The notes beneath the pieces were generated by a model that worked only from the letters and a program-made list of their open reading frames with translations, searched no databases and was not told the DNA's origin. Shown one piece after another: positions 1-10,659 of a stretch of DNA of 64,000 bases (position 1 is the first letter of the stretch; each line of letters begins with the position of its first letter). The stretch lies in contig JAKSZP010008017.1 in assembly GCA_022478985.1 (NCBI GenBank), positions 62,001-126,000 on the forward strand. The letters run 5' to 3'. The position numbers were made by a program, and so were the translations under genes. This DNA comes from Massospora cicadina. Taxonomy: Eukaryota; Entomophthoromycota; Entomophthoromycetes; Entomophthorales; Entomophthoraceae.

Positions 1-1050
1 CATGCTATCGAAATTATTTCCTCTTGGTATGTGATTGTTGCTACCAGGACTCAACTGTGTGTGATGACAAATTTGTAGTTATAAATTTTTTGTTGTTTTG
101 GATGATCACCCCACAGCGAGACATCCATACTGATTGTGATGGTGCGACCCTAGTTGACCAGGATTCTTCTTCCCCTTGTAGACAGTGGGTTTCTTGGATA
201 GCCAAGATGTCTACAAGAGGTTTTTGCAGGAATTCGCTTTTTGGCTTGGGACATATGAGCCCTGACTCCTGCGATGTTTAGCATCCCTATTGACACTGAG
301 GTGCCCATGGCGCCTCAGGAGCGGTTGGGAGGGCCCTCTGGCCCTATCCACTGCGGCTCATTTTGGCCATGCTCCGCGTCTGTACTCCAACTCTTTCACT
401 GCCATTGTTGGTTCCCTTGATCTGACCCAACGATTCAAGGGAATTGTGGTTTTGCACTTGCATCAACTTTTCCCGCACAGGTCTCATGTTGATTTGATGC
501 GGATTGTTGATTAGATTTTATATTTTTGAGGTTCGACTTTAGTTAATTGTGCACCGCATTTTCACCCAAATTGTGGTTGCATTGTTCCTCAGTATGTGCA
601 TGACTGATGTTGCTTTGTGACTCATTCAGGTTACTGTGAAAATTTTCGACCTGGGTATATTGTTCTGATTGGTTGGTTCAGTGAATATCTGAAATATCCT
701 CCCAAATTTGTCTGGGGTTAATGGCAGACTCCGTGTGTGCCGCCGCTTCAACTGCTGCTCACTTGCGGGCTTTTCGTGCCGCTTTATGTTGTTTGCTTGT
801 AACTGGGTCCATGATGGAGTATAGTCCATCTTCACCCCAGCGGAATTGGTGGTGACCGTCAGTCATTTTGGCGAAGTTTTCATTCTCTTCATCCATTGCT
901 TCCTCACAATAATCATTTTCCATTAAGCCCTCTTTCACAGGGCATGCATGTTCCTTGTGGCCAAGGAACCACAATGGTTGCAAATGGGCGGTGCGTGTTC
1001 CAGTGTAACTCAGATGGAAACAAAATTCTATGAAGCCAATTGGTAATCCT
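1..1050 (-). pseudogene. LINE copy cut by window edge: ORF1 C-terminus and start of ORF2 endonuclease
   Basis: On the minus strand this matches the two complete LINEs at 19,540-24,847 and 25,285-30,564. Around 990-900 lies a CCHC zinc knuckle (C-X2-C-X4-H-X4-C, ending HKEHACPVKEG) broken by one frameshift. The same HKAHxCPxKEG ending occurs in the ORF1 of the complete copies. Reading on toward position 1, about 300-170 encodes GMLNIAG and then DILAIQETH after a frameshift. This is the start of the ORF2 APE-type endonuclease, whose catalytic Glu lies in the AIQE motif. The rest of ORF2 lies outside the window. In this family ORF1 binds RNA and ORF2 nicks DNA and reverse transcribes. The copy is dead (stops, frameshifts). 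Its 5' limit near 1,050 is where similarity fades by eye, so it may be 5'-truncated. Confidence 0.75.
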
Positions 1051-1956
1051 AAAATATTAGTAAATGTAAAAAAACAATAATAAATAAAAGGTTTAAAATG
1101 AATTGAAGTGGAAGGAGAGGAAATTTAGTATTGAGGGCACTTGGCTCAGCTGTCCTAGGCAAAGTTTTGGGGAGTTTTCAGTCACCTAATCCAAGGAAAA
1201 TAAATTTTACACCAAAAAACTATTTCAGCTACCCATTTAAGCAGCTGTGAGCCTTAGCCAAAGAAACCAATTTTTGTGCCGAAGCATTTGGTTCATTTTG
1301 GGCCATTTGAGTAACTGTGAGCTTTGCTTCAGGAAAAACACCAAGGAAGTCATTTAGTTTGGGTTTCCATTTTGCTCATTGAGAGGCTTCATCTCCGTTG
1401 AAATTAAACTTGAAAATTTTTGGACTTCAACTTTGGTAAAAACTGATTCATCATCTGCAGCAAAACCCAAAATCTTTGCAGGGGTCATTTTTTTAGTACT
1501 AGATGGTCCTTTGCAGGGGTCTTTGAAGAAGGAAACTGGAGAGGGCATTGGGGTTTTTGGTTTAGCTGTGGCAAGCTTAAGTTTAAGTAAATAATCCCAG
1601 GTTTTTTTTGAGATATGTAGGTAATTTGGCGGCGTTCTCTTAGACTTTCTCCATCACTGGAATAAAGGTATCTTAATTCATAGCATTATAAATTAAATCC
1701 TATTTTTTCCTCTGACGCTTTTTAATTCTTGAGGTTATAGCCAATATCTGAAAATTGTCTGTGGTATCTTCATTGTATCCTTGTTATATCAAGTTGTTAA
1801 TCACAATATCACACATCACATATCCATTCAATTTCACATCTCACTTTTTTCATTGCAGACGTCATCATTTCAATTAGTCCATAGATCAAACTGTCCATAG
1901 TATATATGACTTCCAGGTAGGTTTGAGCTCAGTAAACTTCCAGCATTAGACCCAGA
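1051..1956. other. Unassigned stretch with one short minus-strand open frame
   Basis: I recognise no gene here. A minus-strand frame of 64 codons (1,548-1,354) is partly created by the 22 bp insertion at 1,487-1,508, so it is not a native protein. About 1,570-1,956 is AT-rich sequence with no recognisable feature, up to the TSD of the next element at 1,957-1,972. Confidence 0.4.
1487..1508 (-). mobile_element. 22 bp micro-insertion of a LINE-like 3' end with 13 bp TSD
   Basis: The insert is a run of T followed by agtactagatggtc. It is bounded by the 13 bp direct repeat ctttgcaggggtc at 1,474-1,486 and 1,509-1,521. In sense orientation (minus strand) it reads GACCATCTAGTACT plus an A-run, the same 3' end seen in four other insertions in this window. 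The TSD, A-run and retained 3' end fit a target-primed reverse transcription product that stopped after about 20 nt. Confidence 0.85.
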
Positions 1957-1972
1957 TCATATCTGCAAGGTA

Positions 1973-3894
1973 TTTTATTTAACCGAGGTAAGCCGACCAG
2001 GGGATGGACATTACCAAACTAAAACTAAAATCATAATAAAAATAACGATTCAAACGAAATGCCCAAAATGGATGGATCAATTGAATCATACCTAACAGAA
2101 TATCCAACCAGGTGGGCAGCAAATACTGCTATCCCTCCATGGTGGATGGGGAGGGGGGATCAGGGGGCTCATCTTCAGCTACATCCATCTCATTCCAGAT
2201 TAGCGTGCATGTTAAGGCAGATAGTAAGGGTGTGGGGGCATCGGTGGTATGGGGTTCAATATCCTTGATGACTGGAGCTTCCAAATAGTTGCCAGCCATC
2301 ATTATACCAACGATGTATTTGCCCAAAGCATCTTCAGCTTTGAGGTGGGCGTCTGGGAATTTAACAAACGTGGCAATGTTGGTTTAGGTGATTTTTGCTT
2401 TCAGATTCCATGCTAATGTTACCACGTTCTGGATGGCTTCAGTGACATTTTTGTGTAGAGTTTTCATGTTGATCTTACTTTGTGCAGTAAGATTTATGAG
2501 GATAATGGGAGGTGTAATTCCTCCTGCGAGTGCAGCCACAGATTTTGCGGCAGCTTTGTGAAATGGATGGCAATCTGGTGTGGCGGCTGCTTCTACTGCA
2601 AGCTGGTGGTCGCTGTGGAACGGTTTGGCGTTAGGTTGTGGGACATATTTCTGAGGTGGGAATTTTGCATCCCATTCTGCACTACAGAGCCACTCAGGTT
2701 GTAGCGTTGGTTTTTCAATGACATTACCTGATTTGTCAGTTTCATCCAATAATTCCAATGGATTTTGGTTGAATTGGATTGGGGAATCAGCGTATGGTTT
2801 AGGTTTGTTTGATTCATTTGCAGATGCATGGGATTGAACTGGGATCTAATCTGATGTTTGGTTGGATGAATTATTTGTGGCATTAGGGCAAGGTAGGTGC
2901 TGATTGGTGGCTGTAGGTGCAGCTGCAGCATCCGGCATTGGAGGAGGGGAAGGTAGGATCATACCCCATGTCAGAGTTGGCGTGGGGTGGGTGGCGGATT
3001 GGTGGGCATCAGGAAAACTTTTGGTATCGGTAGAAGTTTCTGAGTATGGGTATTTACATTTTGAGTGGTCTAAATCAAAACAGGATGGACAAATTGTCTG
3101 TCCGCCCTCAACGCGGGCCCAGAACAGATGGTCAGGGGCAGATGGGATGGTGGCATGAGGGGGAATTGCTAAAGAAATTTTTGTAAATTCAGGGCTGATT
3201 GTGGCACATGCCTGAGGCCCAGCGAGGCGTGTGGCCCCATTTGGGACCGCAAATTGTAAGGTGGGGTTGGCGCCATAGGCTGCTAAACCTTCCATCAGCT
3301 CCTGGTAGAGCACTTTGGGGGGAGGTGGGTGGGCAAACCAGCGAACTGGACCACCAAGGTAGTGTCCATTGGGAGCCAGTTCTGAGTTGTTGGGAGGGGA
3401 AATTGTTAAAAATTAATGGCACCATCGCCGCAGTGGCTGCATTGGCTTCATAGGGGAAGCTGAGATCAAATTACCCCTTATAGGGGCGGAAGTCTATAAA
3501 ACAGGCTGGTGTTATCACTGCCTGAGACATTTTTATAATGGCTTGGTCATCATAGGGGAAGAATTTCCCATATTTGACCCTAAGGCCAAAATGCATGTTG
3601 CTCCAGGGGAGCACCAGGGGGCAGCGAGGCACCGCTTGGGTTCAGGGGAGATGGGCATTGAGATCCTTGGGAGGATTGAATCGTCCCAAGGTTTTGGAAT
3701 GAAAGGGCAAGTCAGGTCAAGCACGTTTTTCTGTTGGATGGAAAATGGAGGGGGAGTTTCACCGCTGCTCCACGCTGGGAAAGTTGGTGGGGGATCCTAT
3801 GACATTGGAGCAAGACTTTGGTGTGAGATTAAGTGTTTGCTTTTAATTTACCAAAATTAATTTGCTTGGAAAGTTAAACCGATCAGAGAGAAGG
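1973..3894 (-). mobile_element. ORF1-only non-LTR element, copy A1 (~1.92 kb, full length)
   Basis: Bounded by the TSD tcatatctgcaaggta (1,957-1,972) and tcatatcttcaaggta (3,895-3,910), which match at 15 of 16 bases. On the minus strand it runs from a 5' leader through one ORF1-type coding region to a short 3' UTR. The 3' UTR contains GTCCATCCCCTGGTCGGC (RC of 1,992-2,009) and ends in an A/T-rich tail. No endonuclease or reverse transcriptase is present. Length and layout match copies A2 (5,320-7,233) and A3 (8,590-10,519), so this is a defined family and not a random deletion. The 3' block resembles that of the 5.3 kb LINEs, which could supply enzymes in trans (inference). Confidence 0.88.
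2129..3740 (-). pseudogene. ORF1-like CCHC protein of element A1
   Basis: The frame is broken but readable along the minus strand. Near 3,500 it has a (F)IDF-PYKG segment shared with A2 and A3. A Pro/Ala-rich linker lies around 2,990-2,890. A zinc knuckle begins CPSCFDLDH around 3,100-3,060; its last Cys is replaced by Tyr here, whereas A3 keeps C-X2-C-X4-H-X4-C. The C-terminal part (2,758-2,384 and 2,326-2,129) is open and acidic and ends PPSPSTMEG. In LINEs such proteins are nucleic-acid-binding ORF1 products that coat the RNA. The true start is uncertain: similarity among copies extends upstream of the Met at 3,530, so coding probably begins near 3,740. No enzyme domain is visible. Confidence 0.7.
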
Positions 3895-3959
3895 TCATAT
3901 CTTCAAGGTAAAGGGACTTCTTTTATTACTGATTAAATCTGTTTTGATTTCTTTAAATT

Positions 3960-4260
3960 TTATTTGAGGTGGGCTGACCTGAGGATGATGTCGCAGTAAT
4001 TGAGGGGAAATTGAATGAATGGAAAAGGAGGATAAAATCTGGAAAACCTCCATGCACAGTGTATGATAGGTCAGGAACTCCATGGTCAGTCTTTGCTACT
4101 CTATATCTCAGTTTGTGGCATTGTTGTGCAACGCCAACGCAGTCAATGTCATCCCCTACCCAAAGTTCCTATACCAGAATCAAACTCTGGGAGGCAGTGG
4201 TAGAGGTCCCTATTCTACCACTGGGGTATCCTCCCCTCTTGCTTTGTTTTCTAAGTAAGT
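3960..4260. repeat. Dispersed repeat shared with 30,710-31,020
   Basis: Both places share a stretch beginning with gggctgacctgaggatgat (3,971 on; at 30,722 with one difference), then bases around the 'cctgataggcca' motif, a 'gtttggggcattgttgtgcaa'-type segment, and an ending with 'taagtaat'. The copy here additionally contains a tRNA-like segment at about 4,167-4,236 that the other copy lacks or has lost. It has no coding capacity; the 62-83 codon frames here are not conserved between the two copies. The repeat class is unknown. Confidence 0.55.
4167..4236 (-). repeat. tRNA-Gly-like sequence (SINE head or tRNA pseudogene)
   Basis: On the minus strand it contains a pol III A-box-like TACCCCAGTGGTAGAAT (RC around 4,212-4,228) and a B-box-like AGTTTGATTCTGG (RC around 4,175-4,188). 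The spacing is right for a tRNA. CAGTGGTAGAAT and the anticodon-arm segment CTACCAC resemble eukaryotic tRNA-Gly(GCC), with a G-to-A change that would give anticodon ACC. The acceptor ends do not pair, so this is not a working tRNA. The A-box half recurs alone at about 42,143-42,162 (ctctaccactggggta), which favours a dispersed tRNA-derived SINE over a single pseudogene. Confidence 0.5.
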
Positions 4261-4310
4261 AATATGTTTTCCCTGGTTAATCATTGGTTTCACATTAGAA
4301 ACTTAAAGTG

Positions 4311-4326
4311 CCCCTGTAGTGAGCAA
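4311..4326 (-). promoter_or_regulatory. Primer-binding-site-like sequence, minus strand
   Basis: The minus strand reads TTGCTCACTACAGGGG, one base off the PBS tggtgctcactacagggg found next to LTRs at 11,723, 14,020 and (minus) about 57,783-57,801. This suggests a degraded minus-strand LTR element whose LTR would lie to the right of 4,327. I could not match that flank to the other LTRs in the window. Confidence 0.4.
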
Positions 4327-5303
4327 CAGATCTTGGCTTTTTGATAATTAAAAGCAAAATCTAATTTGTTTGGGTACTTGGATATGCCTTAGCTGGACAA
4401 CTTGGGTTTTTCAAAATTGATTTATATATTCTAGCTCTCTTCATGATGGCACTTGGTGGCAGAATGGCTTTTAAGAGGTGATTAATAGGCACTTTTGCTT
4501 GAGTAGGGTCCACGTATATAGCAACTAACTTGAGTCCCAACCACTACTTCTGTTGTTGAGACTATGCGAAAGAGACGAAAGTACACAAAAAAGTAGAATC
4601 TAGAAAAACTTTCTTAGGTAAAATAATGGTACTATAAAAATTACAAGAGAGTTTTAGGTTTTGATGAGTGATAGTCGAAAACCACATGTGAGGGTGAAAA
4701 AGATTCAGGAAGGCAGGAGGTGATAGATTAGTGCAGGTTTAGAGTTCTAATTGATCAGGATTATAATTGAAGTTTGGAATGAGAGCAGTAATTGTGAAGC
4801 AATTATGCGGTATCCTTTATCTGTTATTAAAAAGTTAATAGGTAATAAGGCATAATATATGGCATAAGGTGGAAATATAATAGTAATAGAGGAATTAACC
4901 ACTAAATATAGATTTGAGCTTATTATCGTGATTATTTTAGGTTAATTTTGGGTATTCATCTTATCTCAATGGCCAGTGGAGCACTATCAGGGCGATTCAT
5001 CCTAAATTTGTTTTATCATAAACTTGGTGCTATAGTAAGAAATTTTTCAGTGCTTAGAAATAATAATTATAGGTGATTTTGGGCCTTAAGCCTGATAAAA
5101 TATTGGATAATAAAAACAATAATTCTTGGGCATTATTTCCAAAAAAGCATCAATTAATATTTAAATAACAATGTTTTTTGGGTAAAGAGCCTGAGAACGC
5201 ATCAATCAAACATAAGATAATAATGTTCTCAGGCATTAGGCCTGAGAAAGCGTCAAATAAAAATTAAATTAAAGCATTTTTAAAGCGAAATAAGGAGATA
5301 TAG
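4327..5303. repeat. LTR-derived repeat, directly related to 18,840-19,380
   Basis: About 4,810-5,180 aligns by eye, in the same orientation, with 18,880-19,380. Shared landmarks are a 'ggcataaggtgg / ggcgtgaggtg' segment, 'atctcaatggccagtggagcacta' against 'atctcatcagccagtagagcacta', and 'cagtgcttagaaat' against 'tagtgcttgaaaat'. In the second place the repeat directly follows a chromovirus integrase, which suggests it is that element's 3' LTR and this is a solo or partial LTR. The block is cut on the right by insertion of element A2. No gene is seen. Confidence 0.55.
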
Positions 5304-5319
5304 GAAAAAAGTTGGGAAC

Positions 5320-7233
5320 TTTCTATCTGCTTGTCATAGCTTTCCAAGCAATTTTTATGGTTAGTAAAAAGTAAAAACTAATCGCCCACCATACTTTTTT
5401 CTCCAATGACATCAGAGTCCCTGCCAGCTGCCCCAGTGTGGTGCAGCGGCAAAACTCCACCTGCCATTTCCTTCTGACAGGAAAATGCACTTGGACTGGC
5501 TCACCCAGCCATTCCAAATCCATGGGATGATTTTCTCCCAAGAATCTTGACACCACCTCGCATGATCCCAAGTGGTGCCCTGCTGCCCCCTGGTGCTCCC
5601 TCAGAGCAACATGCATTTTGGCCTTAGGTTTGAATATGGGAAACTTTTCTCATATAATGACCAAGCTATTATTTAAATGGCTCAGGCGGTGATGACACCA
5701 GCCTGTTTTATTGACTTCTGCCCCTATAAGGGGTATTTCAATCTCAGCTTCATTTATGAAGCTGATGCTGCCACTGCAGCAACTGTGCCCCTGGTCTTCC
5801 AGGATACACCTCTCCCAACAACACACACCTGGCTCCCATCGGACACCAACTTGGTGGTTCCGTTTGCTGGTTTGCCTACCCACCCTCCCCCTTAGGTGCT
5901 ACACCAGGAGCTGATGGAAGGCTTGGCAACCTATGGCTCCAACCCTCATATTGCAATTGGTGGTCCCAAATGGGGCCACACGCCTCACTGGGTCTTGGGC
6001 ATATGCCCAGATCAGCCCTGAAACAGAAAAAATTGCCTAATAATACCCCCTCGTGCTGCTATCCCATCTGCCACCAGCCATCTATTAAGAGCCCGCGTCA
6101 AGGGCGGACAGACGGTTTTCTGTCCTGTTTTGAGTTAGACCACTCAAAATGCAAGTGCCCATATCTAGCAGATTCTGAAGGCGCTGATAGCTTGTCTGAT
6201 AGCCACCAATACGCTACCCAACACGCGCCAATTCTGGCATGGGGTATGATCCTACCTCCCCCTCCCCCAAAGCCTGATGCTGCAGCTGCACCTGCAGCCA
6301 CCAACCAGCCTCCACAGTGCTCCAGTGCCACACAGGAATCTTCCAATCAAGCGCAGGATTGGACCCTAGTCCAATCCCATGAAACATCCAACAAATCAAC
6401 CAATTTTAATCATAAGCTGATTCCCCATTTCAATTTTGCTAGAACCCATGAAAGTTTCTGGATGAATTTGATGAATCTGGTAATATCATTGAAGAACCAT
6501 CAATGCAAGTTGACTGGTTCTTCAATGCAAAATGGGATGCAGAATTCCCCCTCATTTATATTCCCCAAAGCCAAACGCTGAACCATTCCACAGTGACCAC
6601 CATCTTGCAGTAGAAGCAGCCACCACACCAGGTTGCCTTCCCCTCCATAAAGCCACCACTAAATCAGTGGCAGTGCTCACAGGAGAGATTCCACCTCCTG
6701 TTATCCCCAAAAGTCTTACTCCAAAAAATTAATGTAAAACAACTTCATAAAAATGTCACCAAAGCTATCCAGAAATGGTAACTGTTGCACGAAATCCAAA
6801 AGCTAAGATCACCCAAACCAACATTTCAACGTTGTTAAATTACCTGATGCCCACATTAAAGCTGAAAAGGCTTTAGCCGAATATTTTTTGCCATTTTTAT
6901 GGTTGGCAATTACTTGGAAGTACCAATCATTAGTGATATTGAAACACATACTGCTGATGCCCAACGCCCTTGCCATCTGCCTTGACACGCACCCTACTCT
7001 GGGAAGAGATAGCTGCTGCCAAAGATGAGCCCCTGATCCCCCCGCCCCTTCCACCATGGAGGGATAAGTGGTTTCTGCTGCCCACTTGGTTGGTTGTTTT
7101 GTTTGGTGTGATTCATTCAATCGCTTATATGTGTCTTGTTTGAATCAATTAGTTACGTTATTTTTAGTTTAAGTTTTTAGTTCAGTAATGTCCATCTCCT
7201 GGTTGGCTTACCTCGGTTAAATAATAAAAATAA
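5320..7233 (+). mobile_element. ORF1-only non-LTR element, copy A2 (1,914 bp, full length)
   Basis: Bounded by the perfect 16 bp TSD gaaaaaagttgggaac at 5,304-5,319 and 7,234-7,249. Order: 5' leader, one ORF1-type coding region, 3' UTR with gtccatctcctggttggc (7,190-7,207) and an A/T-rich tail (aataataaaaataa). Neither endonuclease nor reverse transcriptase sequence is present between the TSDs. The perfect TSD and the length match to A1 and A3 show the element moved in this short form. It landed in or beside the LTR-derived repeat to its left. Confidence 0.92.
5440..7067 (+). pseudogene. ORF1-like CCHC protein of element A2
   Basis: The best-preserved frame runs from the Met at 5,677, with MAQAVMTPACFIDF then PYKGYF and a Pro-rich stop-terminated segment to 5,895. 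Reading continues after a stop with LHQELMEGLATYGSNP. The frame at 5,970-6,581 contains the zinc-knuckle region (FELDHSKCKCP; one Cys lost by mutation) followed by a Pro/Ala-rich linker. A C-terminal segment at 6,532-6,732 corresponds to 2,650-2,450 of copy A1. Amino-acid similarity among the three copies extends upstream of 5,677 to about 5,440, so the original start was probably there. Function is inferred only from the CCHC motif and the LINE-like context. Confidence 0.68.
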
Positions 7234-7249
7234 GAAAAAAGTTGGGAAC

Positions 7250-8575
7250 CATAAGGTGAGGCTTCCTATAACCTAGGGAGAAGCCTGGCACCCACCTTCA
7301 CAATTTTGTCTCAAATATGCATAATCATCTCTATGGCAAACAATTTTGTGATGCAAATATAGAAAATACACCAACAAGTGCAGATGCATTGACTAAATCC
7401 GCTAAGGACACCAAGCTGGTTGTGGATTGGAAATGCAGAGCAGCCTGAGCTATCAGACAGATAATCTTGTAATTATGGACAAAAAACTCAACCTCAAAGT
7501 TTCATTGTTCCAAATATGCAATCAATAAAGAAATCCAATTCTCCATCAGTAAAGTTCTAAAAAGGTATCCTTTTATTTAAAGATACCACCACATTAGAAA
7601 ATATATAAGACATTACATGATTCCTCGCTGACCCCTTTTGAGGATGAGAAACCAACAGAAATGGAACCAATACTAAAAGATGGAGCACAGGAATTTGAGG
7701 ATGAGAAATTAAATTTTTAAGAAGATTCAAAGCGGGGAATTTAATACCTGATGAATTAAAAAAGTATCCAGAATATTTCAACAGTTAGATTTCTGCCTGG
7801 GACTGTACCAACTGCTTCGATTTTATTGAGAACTTCCATGCTCAGAACCCTGATGCGCTTGCGCCTTCCACTATCAAACCCTCAACCATTATATCCATAA
7901 AAACTTCCCTTACTACACAAGTATTACGTTATGGTAAGAGCCCTGAATTAGGAGTGACACTATCCCTTTAGTAAAGGGTAATGTAAGGTCCCCTCCATGT
8001 CCATTGAGTTGGACCAGGTGATATACAGCTTCCAATCAAGGAAAGAGAAGTAACCCCAAGCATACCGGATAAAGAATATTGGATCTGGGCCATACTCTAG
8101 ATGAATTCCGGTTATCTTCCTCTCCTCCCAATTTTATTTTAAGATGGCCAAAATTTGGGGAAATCATAATCCACTGTAACTCTTGTTTCCACAAAAATTA
8201 TAAAGAAAATTGAGCTGTGTGCAACAAAATCTTCACTCAATCTGAAGGATTAAATTGGATTCTCAAAAGAGGCATAAATATAAATTTTGATCTATAAGAA
8301 GACCCCCAAACAGACATATAAAGTTTTTTACAAGCATTTAAATAATGTATTAATGCCAGATCTAGATAAGTTAGAAAAGTTTGCCAAAGTGAACTGCAAA
8401 AAGGCCACTTGCAATTGGCAAAGTGCAATAATGCACAAAAGTCCCCGCGCTCTAAAAAGGTATGCTTATCCTGTTGTCAGAAAATATTCTGTAATTCCCA
8501 CTCCTTAATTCCCTAAAGTTATTATAACTTGGCACTCTGCTAATGGTAGAGTGCTGATAAATTTTTACATCCATT
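7250..8575. other. Unassigned stretch; degraded open frames, no recognised gene
   Basis: No known domain is recognised. A plus-strand frame around 7,730-7,960 reads through one stop, and around 8,080-8,260 there is a second. A short frame at 8,287-8,508 (73 codons) begins with a Lys/Tyr-rich stretch. The other frame over the same bases has several Cys residues (a CLSCC-type cluster near 8,470-8,500). These could be remains of one decayed transposon protein, but nothing ties them to a family. Around 7,250-7,330 the sequence may continue the LTR-like repeat interrupted by A2. Confidence 0.3.
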
Positions 8576-8589
8576 AAAAAGGGTTAATT

Positions 8590-10519
8590 GCTCTCTTTCC
8601 GCTTGGTGTAACTATCTGAGCAAGATTACACAAATTAATTAAACAAATCAAATTCGCCCCTTGTAGTTTCTCTCTGATGTCCTTAGATTCTCTGCCAGCT
8701 GCTCCAGCGTGGGGCAGCAGCAAAACTCCCCCCCCCACAAATTTCCATCCGGAAGGAAAACGTGATAGAACTGGTTCAAACAGTCATACCAAACCCTTGA
8801 GATAATTTTTTCCTCCCAAGGATCTTGACGCCCACCTTTCCCATACCCAAGTGGTGCCTCGTTACCCCCTGGTGCTCCCCCGGAGCAACATGCATTTCAG
8901 CCTTAGGATCAACCATGGGAAAATTTTCCTTACCACGACCAAGCCATTAACTAAATGGCACAGGCAGTGATGACACCTGCCGGATTTATAGATTTCTTCC
9001 CCTACAAGGGGTATTTCAATCTTGGCTTCACCTGCATAGCTGATGCCACCAGCGCAGAAACTGTGCCCCTGGTATTCCAGGGCACCCCTCTCCCCACAAC
9101 TCAGACCCAGCTCCCAGCGGACACTACTTTGGTGGTTCAATTTGCTGGTTTGTCCACCCACCTCACCCCTTGAGTGCTCTACCAGGAGCTGATGGAAGAT
9201 TTGGCTTCCTATGACTCCAACCCCATCTTACATATGTGGTCCCAAATAGTGCCACACAACTCGCTGGGCCTTGGGCATATGCCACAATCAGCTTTGAATT
9301 TAATAAAATTGCTGTGTCAATTATGCCATGCAACGGTATTCCCTCAGCGCCTGACCATCCATTTTGGGCCCACATCGAGGGCAGGCAGACAATCTGTCCA
9401 TCATGTTTCAAGTTGGACCACTTGAAACGCAAGTGCCCCTCCTTAACCACTTTTGATGGATTGGACAACTCATCCGCCGACCTCCAATCTGCTACCCACC
9501 CTGTACAAGTTCCAATATGGGGCACAATGCTACCTCCCCCACCCCCAAAACTGGAAGCTTCAGCTGCACCTGCAGCCACCAATCAGCTTCCTCCTCGCCC
9601 CAATGGCACAAATATTTCCTCCAATCAAGCATCAGATTGGATCCCAGTTTGATCCCATGCTTCCTCAAATAAATCAACCAAACTTAACTGTTCGCTGATT
9701 CCCCAATCCAATTTAACCAAAAACCCATGGGAACTATTGGCTGAAATTGACGAATCTGGTAAGCTCATTGAAGAACCATCTCTGCAAATTGAGCGGTTCA
9801 TTAATGCAGAATGGAACGCCAGATAACCCCCTCAACTATATACCCCACAGCCAAATTCTGATTGTTTTGCAGTGATCACCAGCTTGCAGTTGAATCATCT
9901 ACAACACCAGATTTTTCCCCTTTGTAAGCTGTTAATAAATCAGTAGTGATTCTCACAGGAGAAATTCCACCTCCTGTTATCCCCTCAACTCTCACCCCAA
10001 AAAGTACAATCACAGTGAACCAGTTACACAAAAACTTTAACGGTGCTATCCAGAACGTGTCAACTATAGCATGGAACCCAAAAGCTAAAATTACCTGAAC
10101 CAACATTGTCATATTTGTTAAACTCCCAAGCTTCATCAAAGCTGAAAAAGCTTTAACTGAACATCTCAGTGCCATTTACCTAGCTGGCAATTTCCATATA
10201 ATCCCAATTATTAGAGATATCAAACCCCATGCCGCAGATGCCCCAACGCCATTACTGTCTGCCATGACACGCACTCTATTATGGGAGTAAGAAGCTGCTG
10301 CCAAAGAGGCTGCCAAAGATGAGCCCCTGATCCCCCCTCCCCTTCCGCCATGGAGGTATAAGCAGTTTCCGCTGCCCTCTGGTTGGTTGCTTTTTGAAGC
10401 AATTCACTCAATCCGCTCATTAGGGCGTTTTGTTTGAACTAAGTAGTTACGTAAGTTTAAAGTTTAGTTCTAGTTTCAGTAATGTCCACCCCCTGGTCTG
10501 ATTGCCTCTAATAAATATA
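8590..10519 (+). mobile_element. ORF1-only non-LTR element, copy A3 (~1.93 kb, full length)
   Basis: Same plan as A1 and A2: 5' leader starting ctctctttccgcttgg, ORF1-type region, 3' UTR with gtccaccccctggtctga (10,484-10,501), and an ending of taataaatat plus As. The candidate TSD is aaaaagggttaatt (8,576-8,589) against aaaaagagttattt (10,520-10,533), 12 of 14 bases identical. It is weaker than in the other two copies and is helped by the A-run, so I treat it as probable. No enzyme domains are present. Confidence 0.83.
8955..10330 (+). pseudogene. ORF1-like CCHC protein of element A3
   Basis: This copy keeps the zinc knuckle intact: CPSCFKLDHLKRKC (C-X2-C-X4-H-X4-C) at about 9,390-9,435 within the frame 9,236-9,652. 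Before it, 8,955-9,173 encodes MAQAVMTPAGFIDF and PYKGYFNLGF, matching A2. After it comes a Pro-rich linker (PPPPPKLEA) and an Asn/Ser-rich segment. The C-terminal third (9,900-10,330) matches A1 but is shifted between frames. The conserved order across three independent insertions supports a genuine ORF1 of roughly 450 residues. It is broken by several stops. Confidence 0.7.
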
Positions 10520-10533
10520 AAAAAGAGTTATTT

Positions 10534-10659
10534 ACGCCCAATAAGACCTCTTAAATTATTATAAAGCTATAAAAGATTCTGGCCTCCCCAAAGAAAACAA
10601 ACTCAAACTATGGAGGGCCCACATTAATTATTAGAGGTAATGCAAGTGACCAATTGCTG
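10534..10659. other. Short unassigned spacer
   Basis: Lies between the A3 TSD and the start of the LTR-like repeat. I see no coding or repeat signal in it. Confidence 0.3.

Noticed and set aside
1354..1548. Minus-strand 64-codon frame as a small gene
   Set aside because: Part of it is created by the 22 bp micro-insertion plus TSD; it has no similarity elsewhere in the window.
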